A stretch of 64,000 nucleotides of DNA, taken from NCBI RefSeq assembly GCF_002302635.1, contig NZ_CP022387.1, positions 868,001-932,000 of the forward strand, read 5' to 3'. The first letter of the stretch is position 1, and every line of letters starts with the position of its first letter. Source of the stretch: Capnocytophaga stomatis. Its GTDB lineage: Bacteria; Bacteroidota; Bacteroidia; Flavobacteriales; Flavobacteriaceae. Positions 46,901 through 55,554 of this stretch are shown piece by piece. The notes beneath the pieces were generated by a model, which saw only the letters and a program-made list of their open reading frames with translations, had not been told where the DNA came from and did no database searches. A program made the position numbers and the translations under genes.

Positions 46901-47316
46901 CATACATAAACCGAGTTGCCGAACGCTTAAATCTTTATAATGAACTGAGTAACATCACTTCGGAAGCCGATTTATTAACTTACGAAAAGAATCTGATTGA
47001 CCGCTTCGGGCAACTGCCTCCGCAAGCCGTTGATTTACTCAATAGCGTACGCCTAAAATGGATTGCGACCAAAATGGGCATCGAAAAGTTAGTGATGAAA
47101 AAAGGAAAAATGACAGGCTATTTTATTTCCGACCAACAAAGTCCGTTTTATCAAAGTCCACGTTTTCACAAGGTGTTGCAATTTGTACAACGCTTCCCCG
47201 ACCGATGCAAAATGCAGGAAAAAGAAACCCGCAACGGACTGCGATTGTTGCTCATCTTTGAACGAATCACTTCAGTAGATAAAGCCTTAAATATTATGCA
47301 ATTACTTGAAAAATAA
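43981..47316 (+). CDS. mfd: Transcription-repair coupling factor
   Basis: An 1111-residue Mfd that removes stalled RNA polymerase and recruits UvrA. Domains in order: a UvrB-like N-terminal module (ending near FFPDSYRRPYQIEDTDN), the RNA polymerase-interacting domain (TVGDYVTHIDHGIGKFAGLQ), a RecG-like translocase with CGDVGFGKTEVAIRAAFKAV, LLIVDEEQKFGVGVK, TLTATPIPRTLQFSLMAARD and GRVGRSNKKAFCYF, and the C-terminal TRCF domain. The start is a GTG. Compared with the E. coli protein it is slightly shorter. Confidence 0.97.
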   Translation: MKTNPILQKISENTSYIQLFSKIEKGERCLTINHLAGASLSFIIANLYQNTNRNLFVMLSDKEEAAYFLNDLESLLGDENVIFFPDSYRRPYQIEDTDNANVLLRAEVLNRLGSQQTPLIVVSYPEALFEKVITRKQLEKNTLKIKKGDALPLDFLNEMLFTYNFNRTDFVTEPGEFSVRGGIVDVFSFSNNEPYRIELFGNEVESLRTFDVETQLSTRQLSQITIIPNVENKESEEVRQSFLEYISKETLFIGKDIDAFQAKIDRLFQKAVDIYDKMSKEVKHLAPEMLFCQSSTLTEQIKTFQSLFSGANSLFPSETIPFRTSPQPAFNKQFELLIAYLNEKHAEGFTNYIICSTEQQAKRFDDIFKEMEQKVHYQTAILSLHSGFVDSDNKINVFTDHQIFERYHKFHLKNGYAKKQAITLKELTQLTVGDYVTHIDHGIGKFAGLQKIEVEGKMQEAIKLIYGDRDVLFVSIHSLHKITKYNGKDGKPPKIYKLGSGAWKALKQKTKAKVKEIAFNLIQLYAKRKEASGFAFAHDSYMQNELEASFLYEDTPDQSKATAEVKADMESQKPMDRLVCGDVGFGKTEVAIRAAFKAVDNGKQVAVLVPTTILAFQHYQTFGNRMKDFPVRIDYLNRFRTAKEKKQILEDLAKGSIDVIIGTHQIVNESVKYKDLGLLIVDEEQKFGVGVKDKLKTLKENLDVLTLTATPIPRTLQFSLMAARDLSVINTPPPNRYPIDSQVIHFNEEIIRDAVLYEIQRGGQVFFINNRVENIREVAGMLQRLVPDAKIAVGHGQMDGKKLEETMLAFMDGAYDVLVATTIIESGLDVPNANTIFINNAHNFGLSDLHQMRGRVGRSNKKAFCYFITPPLVAMSDDARKRIQAVAQFTDLGSGFNIAMKDLEIRGAGDLLGGEQSGFINEIGFETYQKILQEAIVELKENEFSDLYQTKEEDKSYLSDTHIDSDFELLFPDTYINRVAERLNLYNELSNITSEADLLTYEKNLIDRFGQLPPQAVDLLNSVRLKWIATKMGIEKLVMKKGKMTGYFISDQQSPFYQSPRFHKVLQFVQRFPDRCKMQEKETRNGLRLLLIFERITSVDKALNIMQLLEK

Positions 47317-47393
47317 AAACTCAATTGATTAATAGCAAAAGCTCAAAAAAATAATTAGTTTGTTAAAAAATTGCTTTTTACATATTTCTGTTT

Positions 47394-47401
47394 TAACTTT
47401 G
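47394..47401 (+). promoter_or_regulatory. -7 promoter element (TAACTTTG) for the zapB-like/zapA genes
   Basis: TAACTTTG lies 28 bp before the ATG at 47430, with TTG at 47371-47373 about 20 bp upstream as the -33 element. Confidence 0.65.
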
Positions 47402-47429
47402 CAAACCAGAGAATATTAAAGAATTTGCA

Positions 47430-47720
47430 ATGAGTAATATCAGCAATTTGGTGGAGTTACTTGAAGAAAAGGCGACTTCTTTGAAGGAAAAAGTAGATAG
47501 GTTAAAATCTGAAAACCAAAAACTTATCCAAACTATTGAGACACTAACTCAAGAAAAAGAAATTTTAGAGAATGAGATTTTGGTTTGGAAAGAAAAAAAC
47601 GAAGCCGCAAAAATTGCAAATAGTATTCTCGGCAGTAATGAGAACAAAACAAAAGCAAAATTAAAAATAAACGCTTTAATTCGGGAAATTGACGCTTGCA
47701 TCGCTCAGCTTTCAAAATAA
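47430..47720 (+). CDS. Small coiled-coil protein upstream of zapA (ZapB-like)
   Basis: A 96-residue protein whose first 65 residues form a continuous coiled coil (LVELLEEKATSLKEKVDRLK, then ENQKLIQTIETLTQEK). The C-terminal segment KINALIREIDACIAQLSK is conserved in flavobacterial homologues located just before zapA. By position and shape it may be a Z-ring-associated partner comparable to ZapB; this is inference. It ends 9 bp before zapA. Confidence 0.78.
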   Translation: MSNISNLVELLEEKATSLKEKVDRLKSENQKLIQTIETLTQEKEILENEILVWKEKNEAAKIANSILGSNENKTKAKLKINALIREIDACIAQLSK

Positions 47721-47729
47721 AATTTAAAA

Positions 47730-48017
47730 ATGGATAACACCTTGAAAATAAAGCTTTCTATCGCTGATAGAGTTTATCCATTGGTCATAGAACCACATCA
47801 GGAAGAGGGGTTCAGAAAGGCTGCAAAAGAAATTAATGAAATGATTCATAATTTTGAACGAAACTATGAATTGAAAGATAAAAGAGATGCCTTGGCTATG
47901 TGTACCATCGTTTTGGCTACACAAATTGAGCAAGCTAAGATTGATGAAAGTAATCAAGATTTAACAATTAAAGAAAAATTAGAAAATATTAGCAAAATGA
48001 TAGATTCTATCATTTGA
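47730..48017 (+). CDS. zapA: Cell division protein ZapA
   Basis: A 95-residue ZapA that crosslinks FtsZ filaments. The N-terminal strand pair LKIKLSIADRVYPLVIEPHQEEGFRKA is typical of ZapA, followed by a helical part with DKRDALAMCTIVLATQIEQAK. It is followed directly by the 6S RNA gene, the same order as zapA-ssrS in enterobacteria. Confidence 0.93.
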   Translation: MDNTLKIKLSIADRVYPLVIEPHQEEGFRKAAKEINEMIHNFERNYELKDKRDALAMCTIVLATQIEQAKIDESNQDLTIKEKLENISKMIDSII

Positions 48018-48051
48018 AACAAAACAAGTTCTTTAGAATAGCAAAATTACT

Positions 48052-48213
48052 GCCTACATTGATTGCACTTTTTGGTAAACTCAACATTTACAACTTAATA
48101 AAGGGTAAGTGGAGTTGTTAGAGCGAGCCGTCACAGAACGGATACTTGACCAACTCAGTAGCCCTAAACCTGTTTTAGGAGTTTACAAAACTCTTATCAA
48201 TGTAGGCTTTTTT
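48052..48213 (+). ncRNA. ssrS: 6S RNA (flavobacterial type)
   Basis: A rod-like RNA closed by a perfect 12-bp stem, GCCTACATTGAT (48052-48063) and ATCAATGTAGGC (48196-48207), followed by a T-run. A second stem, GTAAACTC (48075-48082) and GAGTTTAC (48179-48186), stacks inside it after an asymmetric bulge. The central part can form further hairpins around CCGTCACAGAACGG. This long interrupted duplex and the position just after zapA fit 6S RNA, which binds RNA polymerase holoenzyme in stationary phase. A covariance-model search (6S-Flavo) would confirm it. Confidence 0.72.
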
Positions 48214-48234
48214 ATTTATAATTTTTATTAACAA

Positions 48235-49803
48235 ATGACGACACTTATATTAGGAATTGTAGTTGCAACCATTTTCGGACTAATTATCGGGTTTGCAATC
48301 GCAAAAGTTTTAGAAAAGAAAAACGCCTCAAAAATCATCACAAATGCTCAAACGGAAGCAAGCACATTGCTAAAAGACGCAAAAAATGAGGCAGAAAACA
48401 TCAAAAAAGATAAGATTTTACAAGCGAAAGAGAAATTTTTGGAACTAAAATCCGAACACGAAAAAGTAATTGCGAGTAAGGACAAAAAAATGGCGGAAGC
48501 CGAAAAGCGTATTCGTGATAAAGAATCACAAGTTTCTAACGAATTAGCTCAAAACAAGCGTCTTAAAGAAGATTTAGACAATAAAAACAAAGAAGCCGAA
48601 CAACGCTTACAAAACATTGATAAAAAACAGGAAGAAATTGAGCGTCTGCACAAAAACCAAGTGAAACAATTAGAGCTAATCTCCGGACTTTCGGCAGAGG
48701 AAGCAAAAACACAACTTACAGATTCACTGAAAAGTGAAGCACAGGCAGATGCAATGGCTTACATTCAAAGTACCATTGAAGAGGCTAAATTGACTGCTCG
48801 CCAAGAAGCTAAAAAGATAATTATCAACACAATACAAAGAATAGGAACAGAAGAAGCAATCGACAATTGTGTTTCTGTTTTCAACTTAGAGTCAGATGAT
48901 ATCAAAGGGCGTATCATTGGGCGTGAAGGTCGAAATATTCGTGCTTTGGAAGCTGCCACCGGTGTTGAAATTATTGTAGATGACACCCCTGAGGCGATTA
49001 TTTTATCTTGTTTTGACGCTGTTCGCAGGGAAATTGCACGACTTTCACTACATAAATTAGTAACAGACGGACGTATCCACCCTGCTCGTATTGAAGAAGT
49101 TGTAGAAAAAACAACAAAGCAAATCGAAGATGAAATCGCAGAAATCGGTAAGCGTACCGTAATTGATTTAGGAATTCACGGACTACATCCGGAATTGGTT
49201 AAGTGCGTCGGGCGTATGAAATATCGTTCTTCATATGGTCAAAATTTGCTCCAGCACTCGCGCGAAGTTGCCAAATTATGCGGATTGATGGCAGCCGAAT
49301 TAGGGCTAAACGTAAAATTAGCGAAACGTGCAGGATTATTACACGACATCGGAAAAGTGCCACAAGTTGAAACTGAAGTACCTCACGCAATATTGGGTAT
49401 GGAATGGGCTGAAAAATATGGTGAAAAACCTGAAGTTTGCAATGCTATTGGAGCTCACCACGACGAGATTGAAATGACTTCGCTCCTTTCACCTATCGTT
49501 CAGGTTTGTGACGCCATTAGCGGGGCAAGACCGGGAGCTCGTCGTCAGGTGTTAGATTCGTACATTCAGCGTTTAAAAGACTTGGAGGATGCTGCTTTTT
49601 CTTTCCAAGGAGTCAAGAAAGCCTATGCTATTCAAGCGGGACGTGAATTACGTGTAATTGTTGAAAGTGAAAAAGTTAGCGATGACAAAGCAGCAGAGCT
49701 TTCATTCAATCTTTCGCAAAAAATCCAGACGGATATGACCTATCCGGGACAAGTAAAAATTACCGTTATCCGAGAAACAAGAGCAGTAAATATTGCTAAG
49801 TAA
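48235..49803 (+). CDS. rny: Ribonuclease Y
   Basis: A 522-residue endoribonuclease that starts mRNA decay at the membrane. An N-terminal membrane helix ([19 protein letters not shown]) is followed by a long coiled coil (about 30-165), a KH domain ([20 protein letters not shown]) and an HD domain with [10 protein letters not shown]. Length is standard. It begins 21 bp after the 6S RNA gene, so it may be transcribed by read-through or from a promoter within that gene. A strong terminator follows. Confidence 0.96.
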   Translation: MTTLILGIVVATIFGLIIGFAIAKVLEKKNASKIITNAQTEASTLLKDAKNEAENIKKDKILQAKEKFLELKSEHEKVIASKDKKMAEAEKRIRDKESQVSNELAQNKRLKEDLDNKNKEAEQRLQNIDKKQEEIERLHKNQVKQLELISGLSAEEAKTQLTDSLKSEAQADAMAYIQSTIEEAKLTARQEAKKIIINTIQRIGTEEAIDNCVSVFNLESDDIKGRIIGREGRNIRALEAATGVEIIVDDTPEAIILSCFDAVRREIARLSLHKLVTDGRIHPARIEEVVEKTTKQIEDEIAEIGKRTVIDLGIHGLHPELVKCVGRMKYRSSYGQNLLQHSREVAKLCGLMAAELGLNVKLAKRAGLLHDIGKVPQVETEVPHAILGMEWAEKYGEKPEVCNAIGAHHDEIEMTSLLSPIVQVCDAISGARPGARRQVLDSYIQRLKDLEDAAFSFQGVKKAYAIQAGRELRVIVESEKVSDDKAAELSFNLSQKIQTDMTYPGQVKITVIRETRAVNIAK

Positions 49804-49817
49804 GCTATTGCTCCAAT

Positions 49818-49860
49818 AAAAAACAGCCTGAAATTTCATAAAATTTCAGGCTGTTTTTTT
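49818..49860 (+). terminator. Terminator for rny
   Basis: A perfect 13-bp stem, CAGCCTGAAATTT (49824-49836) and AAATTTCAGGCTG (49841-49853), with a CATA loop and a run of Ts. It sits between convergent genes. Confidence 0.92.
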
Positions 49861-49875
49861 GTACTATAACGGAAA

Positions 49876-51105
49876 TCAACCAATGGATTCAGATATTAAA
49901 TAACCGCCCGTCCAAGCATTTTGGAAGTTAAATCCGCCTGTAATAGCGTCAACATCAATGATTTCTCCTGCCAAGTACAAATCTTTAAACAGCTTACTTT
50001 CAAATGTTTTAAAATTAATTTCAGAAAGAGAAACACCGCCTGCCGTCACAAATTCTTCTTTAAAAGTTGATTTTCCTTCTATCTTAAACCGAGAGCAGGT
50101 CAAGGTTTGTGCTAAATTACGAATTTGAGCTTTGCTTATTTCCGACCAAAGCTCATTTGGATTTACACCTCCTTTTTCTAACAATCTGTTCCACAATCGT
50201 TTAGGGAGATTAAAAAAGGTCGTGTTTTGTAGCATTTTTCGAGGGTGATTTTGTTTTATTTCTTGTAATATAGAAATAACTTCCTCTGTACGAATCTCTT
50301 CTGAATCAGTCACAAGCCAATTCACTTCCAGAATACACTTATAATTCTTCTCTGCTAAAATCCTTGCTCCCCAAGCCGAAAGTTTCAGTATGGCGGGACC
50401 GCTAAATCCCCAATGAGTAATCAACAAAGGAGCTACATTCTTTATTTTCAAAGAATTACCCTCTTCATCTCGAAGTGAAACTTTTGAAGTGACTGCAATT
50501 CCTGACAAATCTTTTATAAATAAATCCGAGGTATTAAATGTAAATAAAGAAGGAACCGGAGGTACAATCGTATGCCCTAATTCTGACAATATTTTCCAGA
50601 TTTTCGGGTTGCTTCCAGTGGTTACAATTAGTTTTTTAGCAGAAAAAGTTTGTGTATTCGTTTCCACGTTCCAACCAACATCTGATTGATAAAATCGAAC
50701 CACGTTTTGAGAAGTAAACAACTCTATACCAAGCTGTTTCACCAATCTTGTAAAACAATCAATTATCGTTTGTGAATTGTTCGAAAGAGGAAAAACACGT
50801 CCGTCTTCTTCTGTTTTTAAAGCCACTCCCCTACTTTCAAACCAATCCATCACATCGCCACACATAAAACGATGGAAAGGACTCAACAACTCTTTTTCTC
50901 CTCTTGGATAATTCTTAACCAAATTCTGAGGAATAAATTCGGCGTGCGTTAAATTACAACGTCCTCCACCTGAGATTTTTACCTTAGAAAGTACTTCTTT
51001 TCCTTTTTCGAGAATGGCTATTTTTAAAAAAGGATTTTTCTCAGCACAATTGATTGCTGAGAAAAATCCCGCTGCTCCGCCACCTATGACGATTATATCA
51101 AACAT
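49876..51105 (-). CDS. HI0933-family flavoprotein
   Basis: A 409-residue NAD(P)/FAD-dependent oxidoreductase of the HI0933/BaiN group. The FAD motif is DIIVIGGGAAGFFSAINCAE at the very start, followed by KVKISGGGRCNLTHAE. The C-terminal FAD-binding end reads FVTAGGVSLSEIN, then LAGEIIDVDAITGGFNFQ. The substrate is unknown for this subfamily. It is probably monocistronic; I see no consensus -7 element upstream. Confidence 0.9.
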   Translation of the reverse strand: MFDIIVIGGGAAGFFSAINCAEKNPFLKIAILEKGKEVLSKVKISGGGRCNLTHAEFIPQNLVKNYPRGEKELLSPFHRFMCGDVMDWFESRGVALKTEEDGRVFPLSNNSQTIIDCFTRLVKQLGIELFTSQNVVRFYQSDVGWNVETNTQTFSAKKLIVTTGSNPKIWKILSELGHTIVPPVPSLFTFNTSDLFIKDLSGIAVTSKVSLRDEEGNSLKIKNVAPLLITHWGFSGPAILKLSAWGARILAEKNYKCILEVNWLVTDSEEIRTEEVISILQEIKQNHPRKMLQNTTFFNLPKRLWNRLLEKGGVNPNELWSEISKAQIRNLAQTLTCSRFKIEGKSTFKEEFVTAGGVSLSEINFKTFESKLFKDLYLAGEIIDVDAITGGFNFQNAWTGGYLISESIG

Positions 51106-51193
51106 TCTATAATAATAAAAATAGAATTATTTCTGTATTTATCTGATTTACAGAATTCAAACAAATCAAAATTCTACAAATTGCTTTTAATTT

Positions 51194-51523
51194 CTACGGA
51201 TATGGAGCCAAAATCACTTCCAAACCTTCTATATCCTCTGTTACAGGGATTTGACATCCTAATCTGCTATTTTCTTGTACGTGATACGCCTCAAAAAGCA
51301 TAGCTTCTTCCTCATCAGATTTTTCCGGCAATAACACGTCATTTTGCACATAACACTGACACGAAGCACACATTGCCATACCTCCACAAACGCCTATCTC
51401 CCCATCTTGAGCAATCTCGTAAGCCCTCATTACCTCCATCAGGTTCATATTCATATCCGTAGGAGCTTTTAGCTCGTGTAGTACACCGTCGCGGTCTGTT
51501 ATCTTCAGAGTAACATCATTCAT
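51194..51523 (-). CDS. 2Fe-2S ferredoxin, adrenodoxin type
   Basis: A 109-residue electron carrier. The cluster ligands are in GEIGVCGGMAMCASCQCYV (C-x5-C-x2-C pattern) and the distal LGCQIPVTEDIEGLEVIL. This spacing fits vertebrate-type or Isc-type ferredoxins. It begins 2 bp after the YD-repeat gene and lies one gene away from a ferredoxin reductase, so all three are probably cotranscribed. Confidence 0.93.
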   Translation of the reverse strand: MNDVTLKITDRDGVLHELKAPTDMNMNLMEVMRAYEIAQDGEIGVCGGMAMCASCQCYVQNDVLLPEKSDEEEAMLFEAYHVQENSRLGCQIPVTEDIEGLEVILAPYP

Positions 51524-51525
51524 TT

Positions 51526-52629
51526 TTAATAATATTCTATTTTTCGAACTCTAATTTTAGTGGGAACTCCATTTTCGTAAAGCACAGCTTCTTTCCAATT
51601 GCCTTTTCTATCGAAAGAATATCTGTACTTATGGTCAAACTCCGGAGTTCTGTGAAGTTGTAGCAATCCGTTTTCGTCAAAAACTTTTTTAGAAATCACA
51701 TCTGTTTTCGTTTTTATGGTTTCGACCTTGCCAGATGGTTTATAGAGGACGTTCATTTCCAAATAAAAATCGGAATTGTCCTTTGCAGTGCAGACAGTTT
51801 GCACCAATCTGCCCATTTCATCATAATTGTAAGAACAGATAGTCTCCTCATTTTCTTCGTTTAGGAATTTTGCCTTAACTAACTTGTTTTTCTTATTATA
51901 CTCATTTTCAGTTCTCAAGAATACTTTTCGCTCGGGGAAAGATTCCTCTGAAAAAGTAACTTTTCTGGCTTTATTGTATTTGTATGTTTCTTTTTTGATA
52001 TACTCCATACGAACCTGCCCTAAAGTTTGTTCCTGTTTTTCAAGACTTTGCATTTCATCTTCAAGAGATAAAAATTTGCCTATTTTTTTACTTCTTCCGA
52101 TGCAATTGCCCAAATCATCGTATGTGAAAGCAATCGATTTTAGCAACTGGTCTCCTTCGTGCTCGTCAATTTTCACCAAACGCTTCTTATCGTCATAAAC
52201 ATATTGTTTGTTGACTATAAAATCTCCGTCGGAAACTTTGAAATTCGTCTGGCTTTTAATTAACTTACCTCCTAAATCATACACAAAATTAACTTCCCCG
52301 AACGGGTTACCTTCTGCATAATAAGTAACTGAGTTTGTGTTCTTTCCTGTTCTGTCAAATTCATATGAAACGTTTGTTTTTGTGTACTTCGATTCGTTTT
52401 TCTCAATATTCCAATCCTCAACGAAAGGGTAAATATTGTACCTTTTTCCGTCAATGGTTCTCTTTCCTTTCGGATTTGCTTCCAAAAAATAGGAAAAATC
52501 TTCAATTTTTTTAACTTTCCCTTTGAGTGACAATCTCTTAGGGCTTATTGTATCTGTTTGAGCTTGTAGTGCAGTTATACTTATTGTGAATAATAGGGCA
52601 AATAAGTAAAATTTATTTATTTCTCTCAT
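51526..52629 (-). CDS. Exported YD-repeat-like protein
   Basis: A protein of about 367 residues with a signal peptide (REINKFYLFALLFTISITALQAQ). The mature part consists of imperfect repeats of the YD type found in RHS proteins: YVYDDKKRLVKIDEHEG, FTYDDLGNCIGRSKKIG, YNYDEMGRLVQTVC and FDRKGNWKEAVLYENG. It lacks the long RHS shell and any toxin tip, so it is a small stand-alone member. Its role is unknown. ATGs at 52638, 52632 and 52629 are all possible; I show the last. It is tightly linked to ferredoxin downstream (2 bp). Confidence 0.75.
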   Translation of the reverse strand: MREINKFYLFALLFTISITALQAQTDTISPKRLSLKGKVKKIEDFSYFLEANPKGKRTIDGKRYNIYPFVEDWNIEKNESKYTKTNVSYEFDRTGKNTNSVTYYAEGNPFGEVNFVYDLGGKLIKSQTNFKVSDGDFIVNKQYVYDDKKRLVKIDEHEGDQLLKSIAFTYDDLGNCIGRSKKIGKFLSLEDEMQSLEKQEQTLGQVRMEYIKKETYKYNKARKVTFSEESFPERKVFLRTENEYNKKNKLVKAKFLNEENEETICSYNYDEMGRLVQTVCTAKDNSDFYLEMNVLYKPSGKVETIKTKTDVISKKVFDENGLLQLHRTPEFDHKYRYSFDRKGNWKEAVLYENGVPTKIRVRKIEYY

Positions 52630-52677
52630 CATCTTCATTAATCTTTCGTTAGTATTTCTATATGCTTTTCAAATGTC

Positions 52678-53730
52678 TCATTCTATTGATTTTACTACGG
52701 CTTTTTCGGCTTCCTTACGGCTTCCGTCAAAACCGTCAACTCCTGCTACTGTTGTATATTTCAGAACATATTTTTTTCCTGGATTTAAGCGATTGTAAAT
52801 GCTTTGGCACATCAACGTTGCTTCGTGGAATCCGCAAAGAATCAATTTCAATTTTCCGGGGTATGTATTGATATCTCCAATAGCGTAAATCCCCTCTATA
52901 TTTGTTTGATAATCAAGGGCATTATTTACTTTAATTGCATTCTTTTCAATTTCAAGTCCCCAATCGGCAATGGGTCCTAACTTTGGCGTAAGCCCGAACA
53001 ACGGAATAAAATAATCGGTTTCTATTTCTTGCCGAACTCCTTCTTTCTCTAAAATGAGCGACTCTACCTTTCCATTTCCTTTAATTTCAACAACTTCGCT
53101 GGGAGTAATCAAATTTATTTTTCCTTCGTTTTTGAGTTCCTTCACTTTTTCTACGGAATCCAAAGCTCCACGAAATTCGTTTCGTCGATGCACCAAAGTC
53201 ACTGATTTAGCGATATTTGCAAGATAAATACTCCAATCCAAAGCTGAATCTCCTCCACCTGCAATTACCACGCGTTTTCCTGCGTACTGCTCCGGATTTC
53301 TGACAAAATACTCAACTCCTTTTTCCTCATAATCAGCAATATTCTGAAGTTCAGGTTTTCGAGGCTCGAACGTTCCCAATCCCCCTGCGATGGCTACCGC
53401 TTTTCCTTTGACCTTCGTTCCTTTGTTTGTTGTAACTATGAACGTTCCATCTTCAAGCTTATCAATGGTTTCCGCTGTTTCCGACAATGTAAATTCCGGC
53501 TGAAATTGCTTGATTTGTTCCATCAAATTATCAACAAGTTCACCAGCTCCCACGCTCGGGTAACCAGGAATATCGAAAATTGGTTTTTTGGGATACAACT
53601 CCGCCAACTGTCCACCCGGTTGTGGCAATGTGTCAATCAAGTGGCATTTTAATCTGAGTAATCCCGCCTCAAAAACAGCAAAGAGCCCTGTGGGTCCCGC
53701 CCCAATAATTATGATATCCGTTTCTTTCAT
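52678..53730 (-). CDS. Ferredoxin--NADP reductase, TrxR-like type
   Basis: A 350-residue flavoprotein of the thioredoxin-reductase-like FNR family. The FAD site is IIGAGPTGLFAVFEAGLL, followed by LPQPGGQLAELYP, and the NADPH site is RVVIAGGGDSALDWSIYLA. GIYAIGDINTYPGKLKLI is the C-terminal FAD motif. The redox CxxC of true thioredoxin reductase is absent, which identifies it as a ferredoxin/flavodoxin reductase. A plausible partner is the ferredoxin at 51194. Upstream lies a 490-bp gap. Confidence 0.93.
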   Translation of the reverse strand: MKETDIIIIGAGPTGLFAVFEAGLLRLKCHLIDTLPQPGGQLAELYPKKPIFDIPGYPSVGAGELVDNLMEQIKQFQPEFTLSETAETIDKLEDGTFIVTTNKGTKVKGKAVAIAGGLGTFEPRKPELQNIADYEEKGVEYFVRNPEQYAGKRVVIAGGGDSALDWSIYLANIAKSVTLVHRRNEFRGALDSVEKVKELKNEGKINLITPSEVVEIKGNGKVESLILEKEGVRQEIETDYFIPLFGLTPKLGPIADWGLEIEKNAIKVNNALDYQTNIEGIYAIGDINTYPGKLKLILCGFHEATLMCQSIYNRLNPGKKYVLKYTTVAGVDGFDGSRKEAEKAVVKSIE

Positions 53731-54222
53731 TTTTTTATATTAAAAAAACAGTTCAACATTACATTAAATCATTCAATTTGAATAAGTTATCTACTTTTCA
53801 AAACATTTTCAATTTTCCACACAAAAGCCTGAAATTCATTTTTTTCATTCAGCCTTGCCAAGCAAAACAGACTTAAAATTTTTAAAGATAAGGAAAGATA
53901 ATGCACCTTCTGAAAGATGTTGCCTTTATGAGAGGGCAGCCACGCACTTACGTAGCGATATATTTTGAAGTACCATACTTTAACTTTTGGTTTTGCGAAA
54001 ATTCGCAAAAATTCTGTCCGCTCCGCCTCACAACATTACTCCCCAAAAATTATTTTCTGTATTTTTCCGACATACTGAATAAATTTACTCTTCCTTGCAG
54101 AAAACTTTCGCAAATATATACATTCATTCAGTATTTTCAAAAAACATTAGTAAATATGCCCAACAAAAAATGTTTTTTAAAATTTTATTAATGTTTTTTA
54201 ACAAAATAAAAACTAATTCCGT
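53731..54222. other. Intergenic region with a 20-bp palindrome, no gene recognised
   Basis: About 490 bp between the FNR gene and cvpA. Open frames here are short and have no family resemblance. The palindrome TTTTGCGAAAATTCGCAAAA lies at 53991-54010. A stretch of higher GC around 53925-54045 stands out from AT-rich surroundings. An unrecognised small RNA or a decayed gene is possible. Confidence 0.5.
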
Positions 54223-54699
54223 TTAGAAAATATTTTTATAAAACAGTTCGCCTATGCTTTTTATAGGCTCATAAAAAACAGAGTTTAACAGAGTTTCTTC
54301 GGGTATCCATTTGGTTATTTGCCACGTTTTTTCAAGCATCAAAAACAGCGAACCAGCGATAACAGCCATTTTCAAAACGCCGAAAATCCCTCCGGCCAAT
54401 CTATTAAAAAATCCTAAAGAAACAGATTCTACGATTTTGGTTAGCAACTTTGCCAGTAACATCACAGCCAACATAATCAATATCAACGTAAAAGCGAATG
54501 AAAGAGCTTCAGTTGTGGATTTATCAAACGAAAAATGTTGATTTAAAATTCCGGCAATGTAAAACGAAAAGTGAATCGCTCCGTAAATTCCTAAAACAAT
54601 GGCGAGCAATGAAGCCAGTTCAATAATCACTCCTCTCCAAAGACCTCGAATCAAGCCAAAACCCAAGAAAATCAACAATATAACATCTACTGTATTCAT
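54223..54699 (-). CDS. cvpA: CvpA family membrane protein
   Basis: A 158-residue protein with four hydrophobic segments, beginning NTVDVILLIFLGFGLIRGLWRG and containing GFFNRLAGGIFGVLKMAVI, the conserved CvpA pattern. Enterobacterial CvpA is needed for colicin V production and envelope stress tolerance; its molecular role is unclear. It is 88 bp from deoC on the same strand. Confidence 0.9.
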   Translation of the reverse strand: MNTVDVILLIFLGFGLIRGLWRGVIIELASLLAIVLGIYGAIHFSFYIAGILNQHFSFDKSTTEALSFAFTLILIMLAVMLLAKLLTKIVESVSLGFFNRLAGGIFGVLKMAVIAGSLFLMLEKTWQITKWIPEETLLNSVFYEPIKSIGELFYKNIF

Positions 54700-54787
54700 C
54701 TACACTCTATTATAAAAAAACAGAAATATGACAATTCGGACGTTATAAAACAATTTCCCGAATCATCATATTCCTAACAATATCAGA

Positions 54788-55447
54788 TTAATATCCTGTT
54801 CCTGTTCCTCCGCTTACAATCGCAATTCCGTTGGACGTTCCGATGCGTTGCACTCCTAAATCAACGTATTGCATTGCTGTTTTAAAATCACGAACTCCGC
54901 CCGAAGCCTTTATTTTTGCTTTTCCATCAACGGCTTCTTTCATAAGTTGAACGTCTGAAAGAGTTGCTCCCCCTGTGCCAAATCCTGTGGAAGTTTTCAC
55001 AAAATCAGCTCCCGCTTCTACCGACAATTTGCAAGCCAAACGCTTCTCATCATCAGTCAGATAACAAGTTTCCAAAATAACTTTCAGCACTCTGTTTCCG
55101 CAAGCTTTTTTAATGAGAACTATTTCCTCACGTACTTTATCAACCTCGCCCGATTGTAACCAACCTACATTGATTACCATATCAACTTCGTCAGCTCCAT
55201 CGGCAATAGCCTGCTCAGTTTCAAACACTTTGGAACGCGTACTCATCGCTCCAAGCGGAAAACCAACAACACTGCAAACATTTACGTTCGTACCTTTCAG
55301 AAATTCTTTGGCGTAAGAAACATATCCGCTATTGACACAAACCGAAAAAAAATCGTGCGTAATTGCCTCTTTACAAAGGGTTTCTATTTCAGAAACAGTA
55401 GCGTTTGCTTTTAGAAGTGTGTGGTCGATATATTTATTTAGTTTCAT
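54788..55447 (-). CDS. deoC: Deoxyribose-phosphate aldolase
   Basis: A 219-residue class I aldolase that splits deoxyribose-5-phosphate into glyceraldehyde-3-phosphate and acetaldehyde in nucleoside catabolism. Motifs are YIDHTLLKANAT, EVDMVINVGWLQSG, VLKVILETCYLTDDE, and the Schiff-base lysine region DFVKTSTGFGTGGATL. KASGGVRDF carries the second conserved lysine. The end is normal. A TAACTTTG element lies upstream at 55484-55491. Confidence 0.96.
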   Translation of the reverse strand: MKLNKYIDHTLLKANATVSEIETLCKEAITHDFFSVCVNSGYVSYAKEFLKGTNVNVCSVVGFPLGAMSTRSKVFETEQAIADGADEVDMVINVGWLQSGEVDKVREEIVLIKKACGNRVLKVILETCYLTDDEKRLACKLSVEAGADFVKTSTGFGTGGATLSDVQLMKEAVDGKAKIKASGGVRDFKTAMQYVDLGVQRIGTSNGIAIVSGGTGTGY

Positions 55448-55483
55448 ATTTGTTATAGATTTTTAAATAAAATTTGAACTCCG

Positions 55484-55491
55484 CAAAGTTA
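55484..55491 (-). promoter_or_regulatory. -7 promoter element (TAACTTTG) for deoC
   Basis: The minus strand reads TAACTTTG 37 bp before the ATG at 55447. Confidence 0.6.
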
Positions 55492-55554
55492 CGATTTATT
55501 ACCTTTTGGACAATACAAACAATGGAAAAAGCTGCATTTAGTTATACAAAACAA

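Noticed and set aside
53901-54191. 96-codon plus-strand frame in the FNR-cvpA gap
   Set aside because: Composition is that of random AT-rich translation, with many Phe, Tyr and Lys, and no family match or promoter.
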